A stretch of 64,000 nt of DNA from Peribacillus sp. Bi96 (GTDB lineage Bacteria; Bacillota; Bacilli; Bacillales; DSM-1321). Below the pieces are notes generated by a model. It was not told the origin of the DNA, made no database searches, and was given only the letters and a program-made list of their open reading frames with translations. The first letter of the stretch is position 1. Each line of letters begins with the position of its first letter. A program made the translations under genes and the position numbers. Below are positions 45,429-54,720 of this stretch, one piece after another. Location: positions 406,423-470,422 of the forward strand of contig NZ_CAKKLV010000002.1 in the NCBI RefSeq assembly GCF_918698115.1, in the 5' to 3' direction.

Positions 45429-46382
45429 ATGAAGAAGGAAATTTCAATCATTGGTGTTCCAATGGATCTTGGTCAAACTAGAAGAGGAGTCGATATGGGT
45501 CCTAGCGCAATCAGATATGCAGGATTGAGCGAAAGACTTGAAAGTATAGGATACACTGTTCGTGATGAAGGTGATATTAAAGTAGAAATACAAGAAAGAG
45601 CACAAAGTGATTTAGACACAAATTTAAAGAATCTGCAGGATGTAGCAGAAGGCAATGAAAAATTGAGTCAAAAAGTGGATGAAGTCATCCAATCAAATCG
45701 TTTTCCTTTAGTACTGGGCGGAGATCACAGTATCGCTATCGGTACATTAGCCGGTTTAGCGAAGCATTCTAAGAACTTAGGAGTAATTTGGTATGATGCG
45801 CATGGCGATTTGAACACAGCAGAAACTTCTCCATCTGGTAATATTCATGGTATGTCCCTAGCTGTTAGTTTGGGCCTTGGCCACCCTGCATTGATTAACA
45901 TTGGCGGATATTCCCCAAAAGTCAAACCAGAGAATATTGTCATTATTGGTGCCCGTTCCTTAGACCAAGGGGAAAAAGAGTTAATCAGGGAAAAAGGGAT
46001 TAAAGTTTTTACAATGCATGAGATTGATAGATTAGGTATGACAAAAGTGATGGAAGAATCAATTGCTTATCTGAAAGAACGTACGGATCTTGTACATTTA
46101 TCCCTTGATCTTGATGGTCTTGATCCAGATGACGCACCTGGGGTTGGAACACCTGTAATGGGAGGCATTAGTTACCGTGAAAGCCATCTTGCCATGGAAA
46201 TGCTCGCCGAAGCTAATATCATTACATCTGCTGAATTTGTAGAGATAAACCCAATATTGGACGAGCATAATAAAACTGCTGAAGTTGCTGTCGCATTAAT
46301 GGGCTCATTGCTTGGTGAAAAATTACTTTATGGAGCGGAAGACCAATTTAATACTTCTGATTTACTGGTTGATGTTAAATAG
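45429..46382 (+). CDS. rocF: arginase
   Basis: 317 residues. GGDHSIAIGT, WYDAHGDLNT, SGNIHGM and LSLDLDGLDPDDAPGVGTPV supply all His/Asp ligands of the Mn2 centre. Converts arginine to ornithine and urea, the first step of arginine catabolism. AAGGGGAG precedes the ATG. An amino-acid permease follows 370 bp on. Confidence 0.95.
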   Translation: MKKEISIIGVPMDLGQTRRGVDMGPSAIRYAGLSERLESIGYTVRDEGDIKVEIQERAQSDLDTNLKNLQDVAEGNEKLSQKVDEVIQSNRFPLVLGGDHSIAIGTLAGLAKHSKNLGVIWYDAHGDLNTAETSPSGNIHGMSLAVSLGLGHPALINIGGYSPKVKPENIVIIGARSLDQGEKELIREKGIKVFTMHEIDRLGMTKVMEESIAYLKERTDLVHLSLDLDGLDPDDAPGVGTPVMGGISYRESHLAMEMLAEANIITSAEFVEINPILDEHNKTAEVAVALMGSLLGEKLLYGAEDQFNTSDLLVDVK

Positions 46383-46433
46383 TTGAACTTCTTTCTAGAT
46401 AACTGGTATTGTAGTACATTATGAGAGATTTCG

Positions 46434-46597
46434 TTAAATAGATGGCCCAGTGGAAATAGCCCCTACTTCAACAGGGTGCATGTTACCCATTGAAGGATGG
46501 TCCACACGGAGCCATTCATCCCTAGTTTCCTGACGCTTGGCTTCCTTTTCTTTATAAGCGGCGCTACCTGAAATTAATTCTGCATTGGAACCTATCT
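46434..46597 (-). pseudogene. unidentified C-terminal coding fragment
   Basis: A minus-strand frame reads AAYKEKEAKRQETRDEWL then RVDHPSMGNMHPVEVGA and ends at a TAA (46434); upstream it runs into stops. The composition is protein-like, but I cannot name the family. Confidence 0.4.
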
Positions 46598-46753
46598 ATC
46601 TCTAAATGCAGAAATAATCTCTTATTCTAGGGAATTCAACAACATCTAAGATTCAAATCAAATCTTTTACATTTGTGAGTAAAATACACAAATTCCCTAA
46701 ACGTCCAGACATAAATGAAACCGTTTGCACCCATCAGGTAAAGGAGTTTTTCA

Positions 46754-48190
46754 ATGAAGACAATAGAAAATCAACCAAATGAATTAAAACGGAGCATGAA
46801 AGCAAGACATTTATTTATGATTTCAATAGGGGGATGTATTGGTACTGGCTTTTTCATTGGTTCAGGCTACACCATTCATGAAGCTGGGGCCATCGGGGCT
46901 ATCCTCTCATACATAGTCGGTGGTTTTATCATGTATTTAACGATGCTTTGTCTCGGGGAACTATCGGTTGCTATGCCTGTTTCCGGTTCGTTTCAGACAT
47001 ATGCGACTAAATTCATCGGTCCTGGAACCGGCTTTGCCATAGGATGGCTTTACTGGTTAGGTTGGGCTGTTACGGTTGCCTTGGAGTTTTTGGCAGCTGG
47101 ACAGCTTATGCAGAGATGGTTCCCTGAATCACCCGTTTGGATGTGGTGTGCAATCTTTGCTTTACTCATATTTTTACTGAACGCATTATCAGCAAAGGCA
47201 TTTGGCGAATCTGAATTTGTTTTTTCCAGCATAAAAGTATTGGCCATAATCCTGTTTATCGTAGTTGGCGGTGCTGCCATGTTTGGACTTATTGATATGA
47301 AAGGTGGACAAGAAGCACCATTTTTCTCCAACTTTTTCAGCGAAGGCCTCTTCCCGAATGGAATATCGGCCCTGCTTATCACAATGATTACAGTGAACTT
47401 TTCCTTCCAGGGCACAGAGCTAATCGGAATTGCCGCGGGAGAAAGTGAAAATCCAGAAAAGGTCATACCTAAATCGATCAAACAAACCGTTTGGCGTACC
47501 CTTTTCTTCTTCGTTCTTTCTGTCTCTGTTCTTTCAGCTTTGATTCCAAGGGAACAGGCAGGAATCGTTGAAAGTCCGTTCGTTGTTGTTCTGGATAGTA
47601 TCGGTGTTCCTTATGCGGCTGATATTATGAACTTCATCATTCTTATAGCGCTTTTGTCTGTTGCAAACTCCGGCCTTTATGCGGCAACACGTATGCTTTA
47701 CTCGCTTTCTAAGGAAGGCATGGCAAGTCCAAAGCTCGGTATGGTAAATAATCGAGGAATTCCGCTTAATGCCTTACTTATCACCCTTGCAATAGCTGGT
47801 TTGTCTTTACTTTCAAGTGTAGTAGCCGCCAAAACAGTGTTTGTTTTTCTTCTCTCCCTTGCAGGATTAGGAGCACAAATTGGCTGGATTGCCATCGCGG
47901 CTTGTCTTCTTGCTTTCAGAAGATCATATATCCGCAATGGTGGACAGGTGGAAGACTTGAAATTCAAAGTACCGCTATATCCATTCATTCCCATGCTTGC
48001 CTTGATAGCAAACTGCATCGTCATGATCAGTCTAGCGTTTGTTCCTGAGCAGCGAATGGCCCTTTATTGCGGGGGAACGTTCTTCATTGCTTGTTATGCG
48101 GTTTATCACTTTAGAGTGAAGAAAAACAAGAAAGTGGAATCTCCAATGCAGGAGGTTGAATTAACTGCCGGTAAAAAAATGGTCATTTAA
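46754..48190 (+). CDS. amino-acid permease (APC family, RocE/LysP-like)
   Basis: 478 residues, twelve membrane segments. MKARHLFMISIGGCIGTGFFIGSGYTIHEAG is the APC N-terminus, and NFSFQGTELIGIAAGESENPEKVIPKSI the central motif. Placement after rocF suggests arginine/ornithine uptake (inference). AAGGAG before the ATG. Confidence 0.9.
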   Translation: MKTIENQPNELKRSMKARHLFMISIGGCIGTGFFIGSGYTIHEAGAIGAILSYIVGGFIMYLTMLCLGELSVAMPVSGSFQTYATKFIGPGTGFAIGWLYWLGWAVTVALEFLAAGQLMQRWFPESPVWMWCAIFALLIFLLNALSAKAFGESEFVFSSIKVLAIILFIVVGGAAMFGLIDMKGGQEAPFFSNFFSEGLFPNGISALLITMITVNFSFQGTELIGIAAGESENPEKVIPKSIKQTVWRTLFFFVLSVSVLSALIPREQAGIVESPFVVVLDSIGVPYAADIMNFIILIALLSVANSGLYAATRMLYSLSKEGMASPKLGMVNNRGIPLNALLITLAIAGLSLLSSVVAAKTVFVFLLSLAGLGAQIGWIAIAACLLAFRRSYIRNGGQVEDLKFKVPLYPFIPMLALIANCIVMISLAFVPEQRMALYCGGTFFIACYAVYHFRVKKNKKVESPMQEVELTAGKKMVI

Positions 48191-48270
48191 ATCTAACCGG
48201 ATTGTTTGGGAAGAAAAAATGGTGATAATCTTTGTTACCATACTTCCATAAGATCAATGCTATAGAAAGA

Positions 48271-48312
48271 AAAAATGCCCTGGAGATTTCCTAAATCCAG
48301 GGCATTTTTTTT
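48271..48312 (+). terminator. terminator of the permease gene
   Basis: AATGCCCTGGA pairs with TCCAGGGCATT, then eight T. Confidence 0.85.
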
Positions 48313-48489
48313 ACAATTCTGGCATACCCATCACCTAGGTAGCAATCATATCCTAGATAACTTCACATGAGGTTCCCCATTTTTTATTTTCATGGACAAA
48401 AATGGTACATCCCCTGTCATTGGAAGGGTATATATAATAGGAAGGTAAATTTTCTTGTTCTATTTCTTGTGAGATTTATCGAGCACAAC

Positions 48490-48516
48490 AAAAAATCATC
48501 GTAATCGATGATTTTA
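48490..48516 (-). terminator. terminator of the small gene at 48514
   Basis: AAAATCATCG/CGATGATTTT; overlaps the minus-strand stop codon. Confidence 0.5.
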
Positions 48517-48780
48517 TTCTGTTGCATATTCTTTTAATCTAGGCAGGATTGGCTCTAAAATTTCCTTGGCTATGTAATCAGTATCCAATCCAATGAACCG
48601 TTCACTTTCTAATTCGACCGATCTCGCCTGCTCCGGATCATTGCAAAAAATAAACGAAATGATTCCGTCATCTTCAGTCATGTCCACATATTTAAATGTA
48701 ATGTCATGTTCTGTAAGACAACTTTCAAACGCAATGCACAATTCATCTATATTTGATTGACTAATAGATGTGAATTTCAT
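48514..48780 (-). CDS. small acidic protein of unknown function
   Basis: 88 residues from the ATG at 48780 (MKFTSISQSN), which has GAGGGG nine bases before; the longer open frame upstream lacks such a site. Ends DTDYIAKEILEPILPRLKEYATE. No membrane segment, no family recognised. Confidence 0.6.
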   Translation of the reverse strand: MKFTSISQSNIDELCIAFESCLTEHDITFKYVDMTEDDGIISFIFCNDPEQARSVELESERFIGLDTDYIAKEILEPILPRLKEYATE

Positions 48781-49225
48781 ATTGATCATCCCCTCTGCTA
48801 AAGGATAGCAAAATATAGCATGAATTACAAAACGAAAGTAAGAATCAAACTCCATCGAATGATGTATGATTCATCATGCTCTCCTGCCCGAATTAAGCCT
48901 GTTGAACCAACATGACCCATTTATGCGCAGAATAAAATTAATTTTATTAGCCTTTCATGTCTTTGACTTCAAAAGAAATGAAATCAACATAAATGAATGA
49001 AGCGTTTTTGGATGGTGGTGGAGGGTGTGTTAATAAAATCTTTACAAAAAAAACAATCCATTTCATCTCCCTTCCCCTTTCCCGTTTTAACTTTCAAATA
49101 AAGGATATCTTAGTATTTCGCTAGACAATAACGGAGTACGTATCACCGCTTAATGGAGTTCATGATGAATAATCCATGGCATGTCTCATATCTTTATACA
49201 AACACCTTGTTAGGAGTGGGGCATC
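48781..49225. other. gap without recognised genes
   Basis: No supported frame, hairpin or promoter beyond AT-rich sequence. Confidence 0.4.
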
Positions 49226-50557
49226 ATGAAGTCTTTTTATAAAGGAACGCTCATTTTGATTGTTGCAGCGTTTTTTGGTGAATGCATCGAATTTTTAGTG
49301 AACATGATCCTAGCCAGGGAGTTACACGAAGAAGGCATGGGGTTATATATGTCCCTATTGCCTATTTTCTTTTTGATATATGTGATTGCCAGCCTTGAAT
49401 TACATATTTCCATTTCAAAATTCGTTGCAGAAAATAAGCAGGCATTGCATTATAACCTGATCATTCATGCCCTTAAAATGGCTGCAGTCGTCGTGTTGGT
49501 TATGTGTGTAGTCATGCCTTTCATCCTTTCCTATTCATCGATTATGGACAAATATCATCCTTATATTAAGTGGTTGCTCATCGCCTCAATCCCCATCGTT
49601 GCATTTTCGTCGATTGCAAGAGGCTATTTCATGGGTGTCCAACAAATGGGGAAGATAGCTTTGTCCAACTTTTTAAAAGATGTCATTCAGTTTGGATTGC
49701 TTTTCCTACTCTTTAACTTATTTCATTTTAACCAAGAAAAGTCTCTGTTGATGGCCTTTTTTGTTTTGATAGGCAGTGAGTTCCTCGTTTTCCTTTACTT
49801 GATCAACCTTCTGATCCTTCAAATGCGAATCATGGGACGCGGTATGAACTCACGAACAACTGGTAAACATGCACGACAAACCTTATTGGCCGTTTCGCTG
49901 CCGACTATGGGGTTAAGGATCTTTCATGCGATAACAAATGCGATTCAACCTTTTTTGATTCATACAGCCCTTCTTTCAGCAGGATTCGGTGCTGTCGTGG
50001 CTACTGAGCATTTTGGGATGCTTACTGGTGTTGCGATGACAATCGGCTTTTTTCCGGCTTTTATCGCGCATTCCCTCATGATCATGCTCATTCCGAATGT
50101 ATCGAATGCGTACAAGAAGCAAGATAAGGAAAAATTAAGGGTCTTATTGCAAAAATCGATGTCATTTACCGTATTGTATGGAGTTCCCGCGGTGTTCTTC
50201 ATTTATTTCTTTGCGGAACCTTTGACCTCGCTCTTTTTTTCTTCAACATCCGCCGCTTACTATGTAAAATTATTATGTCCCTATTTCCTGTTTCATTTTT
50301 TTGTCATTCCCATGCAAGCCTATCTTATCGGCTTAGGTTTAGTGAAAGATGCTTTCATCCATACAGTATGGTCCCATATCGTTTCATTTTTAATGATGTA
50401 TATCCTAGGCTCTCAAGCTTCACTTAATATGGGAGGCATCATTATAGGAATGAATACAGGAGCAGTTTTGCTAACTCTGATGCACTACTTGACCATTTGC
50501 AAAAAGATTGGGATAAGCATCTTATTAACGAAATCCAGATCCATATCAATAAAGTGA
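49226..50557 (+). CDS. YkvU/SpoVB-like MOP-superfamily flippase
   Basis: 443 residues with about fourteen membrane segments, starting KSFYKGTLILIVAAFFGECIEFLVNMILARELHEEGMGLY as in SpoVB-type proteins. Length is nearer to YkvU (about 445 aa) than SpoVB (518). Probably a lipid-linked precursor flippase acting in spore envelope formation. Confidence 0.85.
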   Translation: MKSFYKGTLILIVAAFFGECIEFLVNMILARELHEEGMGLYMSLLPIFFLIYVIASLELHISISKFVAENKQALHYNLIIHALKMAAVVVLVMCVVMPFILSYSSIMDKYHPYIKWLLIASIPIVAFSSIARGYFMGVQQMGKIALSNFLKDVIQFGLLFLLFNLFHFNQEKSLLMAFFVLIGSEFLVFLYLINLLILQMRIMGRGMNSRTTGKHARQTLLAVSLPTMGLRIFHAITNAIQPFLIHTALLSAGFGAVVATEHFGMLTGVAMTIGFFPAFIAHSLMIMLIPNVSNAYKKQDKEKLRVLLQKSMSFTVLYGVPAVFFIYFFAEPLTSLFFSSTSAAYYVKLLCPYFLFHFFVIPMQAYLIGLGLVKDAFIHTVWSHIVSFLMMYILGSQASLNMGGIIIGMNTGAVLLTLMHYLTICKKIGISILLTKSRSISIK

Positions 50558-50782
50558 TAGGCAGGATGATCCATCTAATTCAAAAGCAGCAAAAAACAGT
50601 ACTTTAATTAAGCAAGTACCTCTGCAAAATTCCATTCGTTTATGTGTTTCTAAGGATTTAACATAAAAATATTGAGCCTACCCCTGTACATATCACCGTA
50701 GTTGCTGTATATTTCAACATACTTGGGTAATAATCAAGTAAAATGGTTTAAACGAACCATACAATAGTAATGGAGTGATTTC

Positions 50783-50968
50783 ATGAGTAAAGCTAAGGCT
50801 AAGAGTGGGACAGGTAAAGGTACGGGCACAGGAACAGGCAAAAAGGGCTGGAATCGTTGGAAAACGGGTGCCAACAAGAAAAAAAGCGCCAAGCCATATG
50901 TAAGTAAAGGCGTCAAACATTCCAATGACTCCAAGTCAGCGGGCCAACCTGACAAGGCTGAAAAATAA
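50783..50968 (+). CDS. DUF3934 small basic protein
   Basis: 61 residues starting MSKAKAKSGTGKGTGTGTGK, then KGWNRWKTGANKKKSAKPY; Lys/Gly-rich with the conserved GWNRW core of a small Bacillus family. TGGAGTG before the ATG. Long open frames on the other strand are shadows of this biased composition. Confidence 0.75.
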   Translation: MSKAKAKSGTGKGTGTGTGKKGWNRWKTGANKKKSAKPYVSKGVKHSNDSKSAGQPDKAEK

Positions 50969-51102
50969 TTGTTTCGATTAAATCCACACAAGACATATGT
51001 TCCATATTCTCATACAGGGTGTTAAGAGATCTGTATGAGAGAAATGGGTCTAATTTTTATATATAACCGGGTAACCCCAATTATATAGCTTTACATACTA
51101 GT

Positions 51103-51140
51103 AAAAAGACACTCCCCATCCAGGTAGTGTCTTTCTTGTT
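51103..51140. terminator. bidirectional terminator
   Basis: AAAAAGACACT pairs with AGTGTCTTTC, then TTGTTTTAT; between the DUF3934 gene and the convergent DUF948 gene. Confidence 0.7.
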
Positions 51141-51154
51141 TTATTCTGATCTTT

Positions 51155-51523
51155 TTACCTGCTTTGGCTCGTCGGATTGATTGAATTGATTTTTTTCGAA
51201 GGAAAATCTGTGCGAAAGCCGTTAGTAGTAGCTTTTTTAACAGAGTTTGTAACTGAATGTATCGCTTCCCCGACATCCTGAGCAGAATCCAAAAGCGGTT
51301 CCACCGTTTTCATTTTAGATTTAACATCATCAGTGATTTCGTTTGCTGTTTGCAATAGTTGTTTCGATTCGTCAGATAGATCGTGGATGGCATTTCTCAC
51401 TTCAACCAATGTTTGATTGGCTTCTCCTATCGTAACCATTCCCTTTTGAAGTGTACTGATCAAAAAAACTACCAACCAAATGAACGCTAAAGCAATTGCG
51501 GCCACACTATATTCGATAATCAT
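51155..51523 (-). CDS. DUF948 family protein
   Basis: 122 residues: one N-terminal membrane helix (1-24), then heptad-rich coiled coil with TLVEVRNAIHDLSDESKQLLQTANEITDDVKSKM. DUF948 proteins resemble methyl-accepting protein coiled coils and are often stress-induced. A paralogue is next door. Confidence 0.85.
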   Translation of the reverse strand: MIIEYSVAAIALAFIWLVVFLISTLQKGMVTIGEANQTLVEVRNAIHDLSDESKQLLQTANEITDDVKSKMKTVEPLLDSAQDVGEAIHSVTNSVKKATTNGFRTDFPSKKINSINPTSQSR

Positions 51524-51613
51524 GATAACGCTCCCCTCTAAAGTAAATGTAAAAGCGTTTAATCAAATATGTTAGTGGATCCCAGGGTGTCTTGTTTTTT
51601 TATGTGGCTCGTA

Positions 51614-52003
51614 CTATTTTATTTTTATTTGTACGTCCTCAGCTTTTGCTTGAGTGGAAGAAACTGTCGGAGTGGACAGAAGATCTTTCGTGTTATTTAA
51701 ACTGGCTTCTTTCATGGAATGGGTTACATTATGAATCATTTCCCCAACATCTTGAGCGGATTCCAGCAAGGGATCGACATTTTCCATCTTGCCTTTTACA
51801 TCTGTCGTTATTTGATTAGCAGAGTGGATCAATTGTTTGGACTCATGCGTCAATCCATGAACTGCATTCCTTACCTCTGCAAGTGTCTTATTTGTTTCCT
51901 CGAGCGTTTCCATTCCTTTACGCAGCGTCTGGTTGACATTATATATCAAATACACAACGGCTCCAGAAACACTTGCCACACTTAATTTAATGAACATGTG
52001 CAT
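51614..52003 (-). CDS. DUF948 family protein, paralogue
   Basis: 129 residues, same plan as the previous gene: membrane helix, then TLAEVRNAVHGLTHESKQLIHSANQITTDVKGKM and DPLLESAQDVGEMIHNVTHSM. The pair lies in tandem, 90 bp apart, from local duplication. GGGGGTGG before the ATG. Confidence 0.85.
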   Translation of the reverse strand: MHMFIKLSVASVSGAVVYLIYNVNQTLRKGMETLEETNKTLAEVRNAVHGLTHESKQLIHSANQITTDVKGKMENVDPLLESAQDVGEMIHNVTHSMKEASLNNTKDLLSTPTVSSTQAKAEDVQIKIK

Positions 52004-52147
52004 TTATCCACCCCCTTCATCTAAATTTATGCTAGTACCCATTTATTCATTCCCTAAAGTCCAAGCTTTGTCCGGTCACTTGAATTAATAGATTGGAATA
52101 TGCTTTCTTTGTCTTTTTTGCTATCGGTTAGATGATTAAGTGAAATA

Positions 52148-52184
52148 GGGGCAAAGCCAACATTTTAACAAAAAATATGCTAAG
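52148..52184 (+). repeat. Tn3-family terminal inverted repeat (left end)
   Basis: 37 bp starting GGGGCAAAGCC and ending ATATGCTAAG, the outer/inner signature of Tn3 ends. A transposase relic ends 67 bp inside it, as expected. No partner end was found. Confidence 0.7.
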
Positions 52185-52251
52185 GATAATGTACGATAAA
52201 AGGGTAAATCGGCTAGATGTGTTGATTAGGATAAGTGGACTGGTTTTTCTT

Positions 52252-52592
52252 CTAATTTGTTATTAGTGGGCGGAGGAAATTAAGTGTTGTTCCTTGATCA
52301 TAGTTATAAATATACTCTCCTAAAAAGTTAATATGTTCCCATCCTAACGGAGAAGTTTGTTTTGATAATTTCATCGTCAGTTTTTTGTATTCAATAGCTT
52401 TTGATAAATAAACGGTATACCAGATACTTTAATATCATTTATGATGATTTTAAGTGCACTAGCAAGTTGCAATTGATTTTTTAGTACCCTCTCCCGAAGT
52501 TCTCCATGCTTTCCAAAGAAAATAGTCCTAGCTAACCCTGCATTTCTTCTCCTTTGTTTAATCCTTTCTAGATTTCCCTTCTTAATAATCAC
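52252..52592 (-). pseudogene. tnpA: Tn3-family transposase C-terminal relic
   Basis: The minus strand reads IKQRRRNAGLARTIFFGKHGELRERVLKNQLQLASALKIIINDIKV, then after a frameshift TVYLSKAIEYKK and SPLGWEHINFLGEY, ending LRPLITN at 52252. This is the TnpA C-terminus; upstream parts are deleted. Confidence 0.75.
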
Positions 52593-52624
52593 TTGAAATG
52601 TAGTCTAAAATAAATATGGTTTTC

Positions 52625-52957
52625 TCAATTCTCCCCCATTTCTCGTAAGGCTTTAGCTATACTATTTTGACGAGAATAAGAACCTAATTTACCCATAGCC
52701 GTTGAAGTGTCAATATGATCAACTATTGAACTAACTCCTGAAAAGTATTACTTATTTCAATGAAGTGTTTTGTAGAGCGTGAAATACGATCTAATTTATG
52801 TCTTCATTTCGTAATACCTTCCATCATTCATCTAGTTGTGGTCGTTCCTTTTTTGCACCGGACACCTTATTTTTTCACACCCGAATTTTTTAAGTGCTTC
52901 TAATTGTAACTCCAGGTTTTGTTCGTGTGTCGGTACCCGTCCATATCCAAAAATCAT
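52625..52957 (-). pseudogene. tnpR: serine resolvase relic
   Basis: From ATG at 52957: MIFGYGRVPTHEQNLELQ..EALKKFGCEKI, the resolvase/invertase N-terminus (the usual catalytic-Ser position in RVSTHEQN is changed to Pro). Frameshifts and stops follow; fragments such as RSTKHFIEISN and VDHIDTSTAMGKL are still readable. Confidence 0.75.
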
Positions 52958-53017
52958 GATTCATTACCCCTGTTAATATTTGAATTCATAATATTATTGG
53001 AACAAAAAGGAAACAGA

Positions 53018-53070
53018 TTGACAGGACACCATTTGGTGTTGTATTATCAAAGCAACACCAAATGGTGTCC
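53018..53070 (+). promoter_or_regulatory. promoter with double operator of the DoxX-ArsR-SRPBCC operon
   Basis: TTGACA (53018-53023) and TATTAT (53042-53047) are 18 bp apart. The whole spacer (53024-53041) is repeated as an exact inverted copy at 53053-53070, and each arm is itself a near palindrome, ACACCATTTGGTGT or its complement. Two operators thus sit between -35 and -10 and just after the -10, a layout for tight autorepression by the encoded ArsR-type protein. Confidence 0.75.
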
Positions 53071-53144
53071 AATTAGGAGTTAGTCTTTTGGAAAGTTTGG
53101 AACCCGAATAAGTTTCACTTCAATCAATTATGAGGAGGAAACAA

Positions 53145-53567
53145 ATGAGTAAAATTATCGTTACGGAAACAGCCGCAAAAGTAGAAGCCCAGCCCCGAGG
53201 AAAAATGATTGCTTATTGGTCAGTGACATTACTACTCGCAGCATCTGTTATGTTAAGTGGTATCGGGCAACTTATGCAATATGGGGGAAACATCGAGTTA
53301 GTGACGAATCTTGGTTACCCATTATACGTCTTGACCATTCTCGGGACTTGGAAAGTGCTTGGAGCCATCGCTCTCGTCTTGCCAGGTTTTCCTCGGCTTA
53401 AAGAATGGGTTCACGCTGGTATCTTCTTTTTAATGACTGGTGCGGCTTTATCTCATGCGTTTGCTAACGATAATGGTGATTTCGGGTTTTCTATTATCCT
53501 TCCGCTTTTTTATGCTGCACTTAATATCGCCTCGTGGGCGTTACGTCCGAAGAGCCGCAAACTCTAG
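53145..53567 (+). CDS. DoxX-like membrane protein
   Basis: 140 residues from the ATG at 53145, which follows GAGGAGG; the frame opens 5 codons earlier but that ATG overlaps the binding site. Four membrane helices with SVMLSGIGQL and GYPLYVLTILGTWKVLGAIALVLPGFPRLKEWVHAGIFF typical of the DoxX family. First gene of a three-gene operon. Confidence 0.85.
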   Translation: MSKIIVTETAAKVEAQPRGKMIAYWSVTLLLAASVMLSGIGQLMQYGGNIELVTNLGYPLYVLTILGTWKVLGAIALVLPGFPRLKEWVHAGIFFLMTGAALSHAFANDNGDFGFSIILPLFYAALNIASWALRPKSRKL

Positions 53568-53648
53568 GAAGTTGGTGAAATGAACGTAAGACCCTTCGTA
53601 CCATCAATAGATCTCTACTACAGAAAATCTTATTTGGGAGGGAGTGTT

Positions 53649-53978
53649 GTGAGTGAGAACAACAGATTACGTGATGTGTTTGACGCGATTGCAGATCCAA
53701 CTAGGCGCCGACTGATTCGTCTGTTAGCAGAGGCAGAGGAAATACCGCTTCATGAATTAACGGCACAGTTTCAAATGGGCCGTACAGCGGTATCCAAGCA
53801 TTTGACAATCCTTAAAGAGGCCGGCCTTGTATTTGACCGAAAAGTCGGCAGAGAAACGCGATTTAGGCTAAACGCCCATCCACTCAGAGAAATTCAAGAT
53901 TGGGTGGCTGATTACAGTAAGTTCTGGAGCACGAATATGTTGCGCTTGAAGCAACTTTTAGAGGAGGAAGAAGAATGA
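53649..53978 (+). CDS. ArsR-family transcriptional regulator
   Basis: 109 residues from GTG at 53649 (GGGAGGGAG upstream); an ATG at 53580 in the same frame is a possible longer start. LRDVFDAIADPTRRRLIRLLAEAEEIPLHELTAQFQMGRTAVSKHLTILKEAGLV is the winged helix; the C-terminus is acidic. No Cys/His metal site, as in ArsR members paired with SRPBCC proteins. Overlaps the next gene by 4 bp. Confidence 0.9.
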   Translation: MSENNRLRDVFDAIADPTRRRLIRLLAEAEEIPLHELTAQFQMGRTAVSKHLTILKEAGLVFDRKVGRETRFRLNAHPLREIQDWVADYSKFWSTNMLRLKQLLEEEEE

Positions 53979-54397
53979 GTTTAACATTATCATTGGATTT
54001 TCAGTACACGACATCGATTGAGAAGCTTTGGTCCGCCATAACCGATTCAAGCAAGCTTGCCAAGTGGGTGGTCAACATCCACAGCGGTCAGGCGATGGAA
54101 AATGATTTTAAGCCCGTCATAGGACACCGTTTTCAATTTCGCACACCGCCGACCGAATATTGGGATGGAATTGTTGAAGGCGAAGTGCTTATCGTGGACG
54201 AACCAAACCGGTTGTCCTATACTTGGGCCAGTGGAGGAGAGAAGCACACAATCATCTGGACGCTGCAGGATTTAGGCGACGGAAAGGTTAACCTTCATCT
54301 TGAACAAACCGGAATCTCCAATGCTCAAGCCCTCAATGGAGCCAAGTATGGCTGGAGTAAGTGGTGCGGCGAGCTTGAAAAAGTGCTGGAACAATAA
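53975..54397 (+). CDS. SRPBCC (AHSA1-like) domain protein
   Basis: 140 residues, single START/Bet v1-like fold: LDFQYTTSIEKLWSAITDSSKLAKWV ... FQFRTPPTEYWDGIVEGEVL ... LSYTWASGGEKHTIIWTLQDLGDG. Such proteins often pair with ArsR regulators, possibly as ligand binders. The operon is GC-richer than its flanks and adjoins a Tn3 relic, suggesting transfer. Confidence 0.88.
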   Translation: MSLTLSLDFQYTTSIEKLWSAITDSSKLAKWVVNIHSGQAMENDFKPVIGHRFQFRTPPTEYWDGIVEGEVLIVDEPNRLSYTWASGGEKHTIIWTLQDLGDGKVNLHLEQTGISNAQALNGAKYGWSKWCGELEKVLEQ

Positions 54398-54466
54398 CCG
54401 CATTCGGTACTAACTATCCCCTCCCTCCATGCTAAATTATTGGAGAAATTTAATTCAGACAAATTG

Positions 54467-54517
54467 AAAACCTTCCATTTGAAGCAAACTAGACTTAATA
54501 CTCTAATGGGAGGTTTT
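54467..54517 (+). terminator. terminator after the SRPBCC gene
   Basis: AAAACCTTCCATT pairs with AATGGGAGGTTTT, then GTC. Confidence 0.5.
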
Positions 54518-54720
54518 GTCATGATTTTAAGTGAGTCGTGGCGACTGTAATCGCAAGCCAGATGGGACGGAATTGCAGGATATTGTGATGATTACAGGGC
54601 TGACCAACCAATTCTACCGAGCACTAATAAGGTTAGGGACTAGATGTCAATTGTGGAGAAATTAAGAATGATCATTCATGACTGTCAGCTTATCGAAAAA
54701 TTAAAGAGGAGAGTTCCTTG

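Larger units (their letters stand above)
52148..52990. mobile_element. eroded Tn3-family transposon
   Basis: Left terminus, then minus-strand relics of a transposase C-terminus and a resolvase. Gene order resolvase then transposase in one direction is that of Tn917-like elements. Most of tnpA and the right end are gone; the right boundary is a guess. Confidence 0.65.

Noticed and set aside
50714..50991. Two minus-strand open frames opposite the DUF3934 gene
   Set aside because: They are shadows of the Lys/Gly-rich plus-strand gene, with repetitive composition and no binding site.
52975..53016. CCCC after the resolvase start as right Tn3 terminus
   Set aside because: The bases before it do not resemble the left terminus at 52148 and no CTTAG inner end is present.
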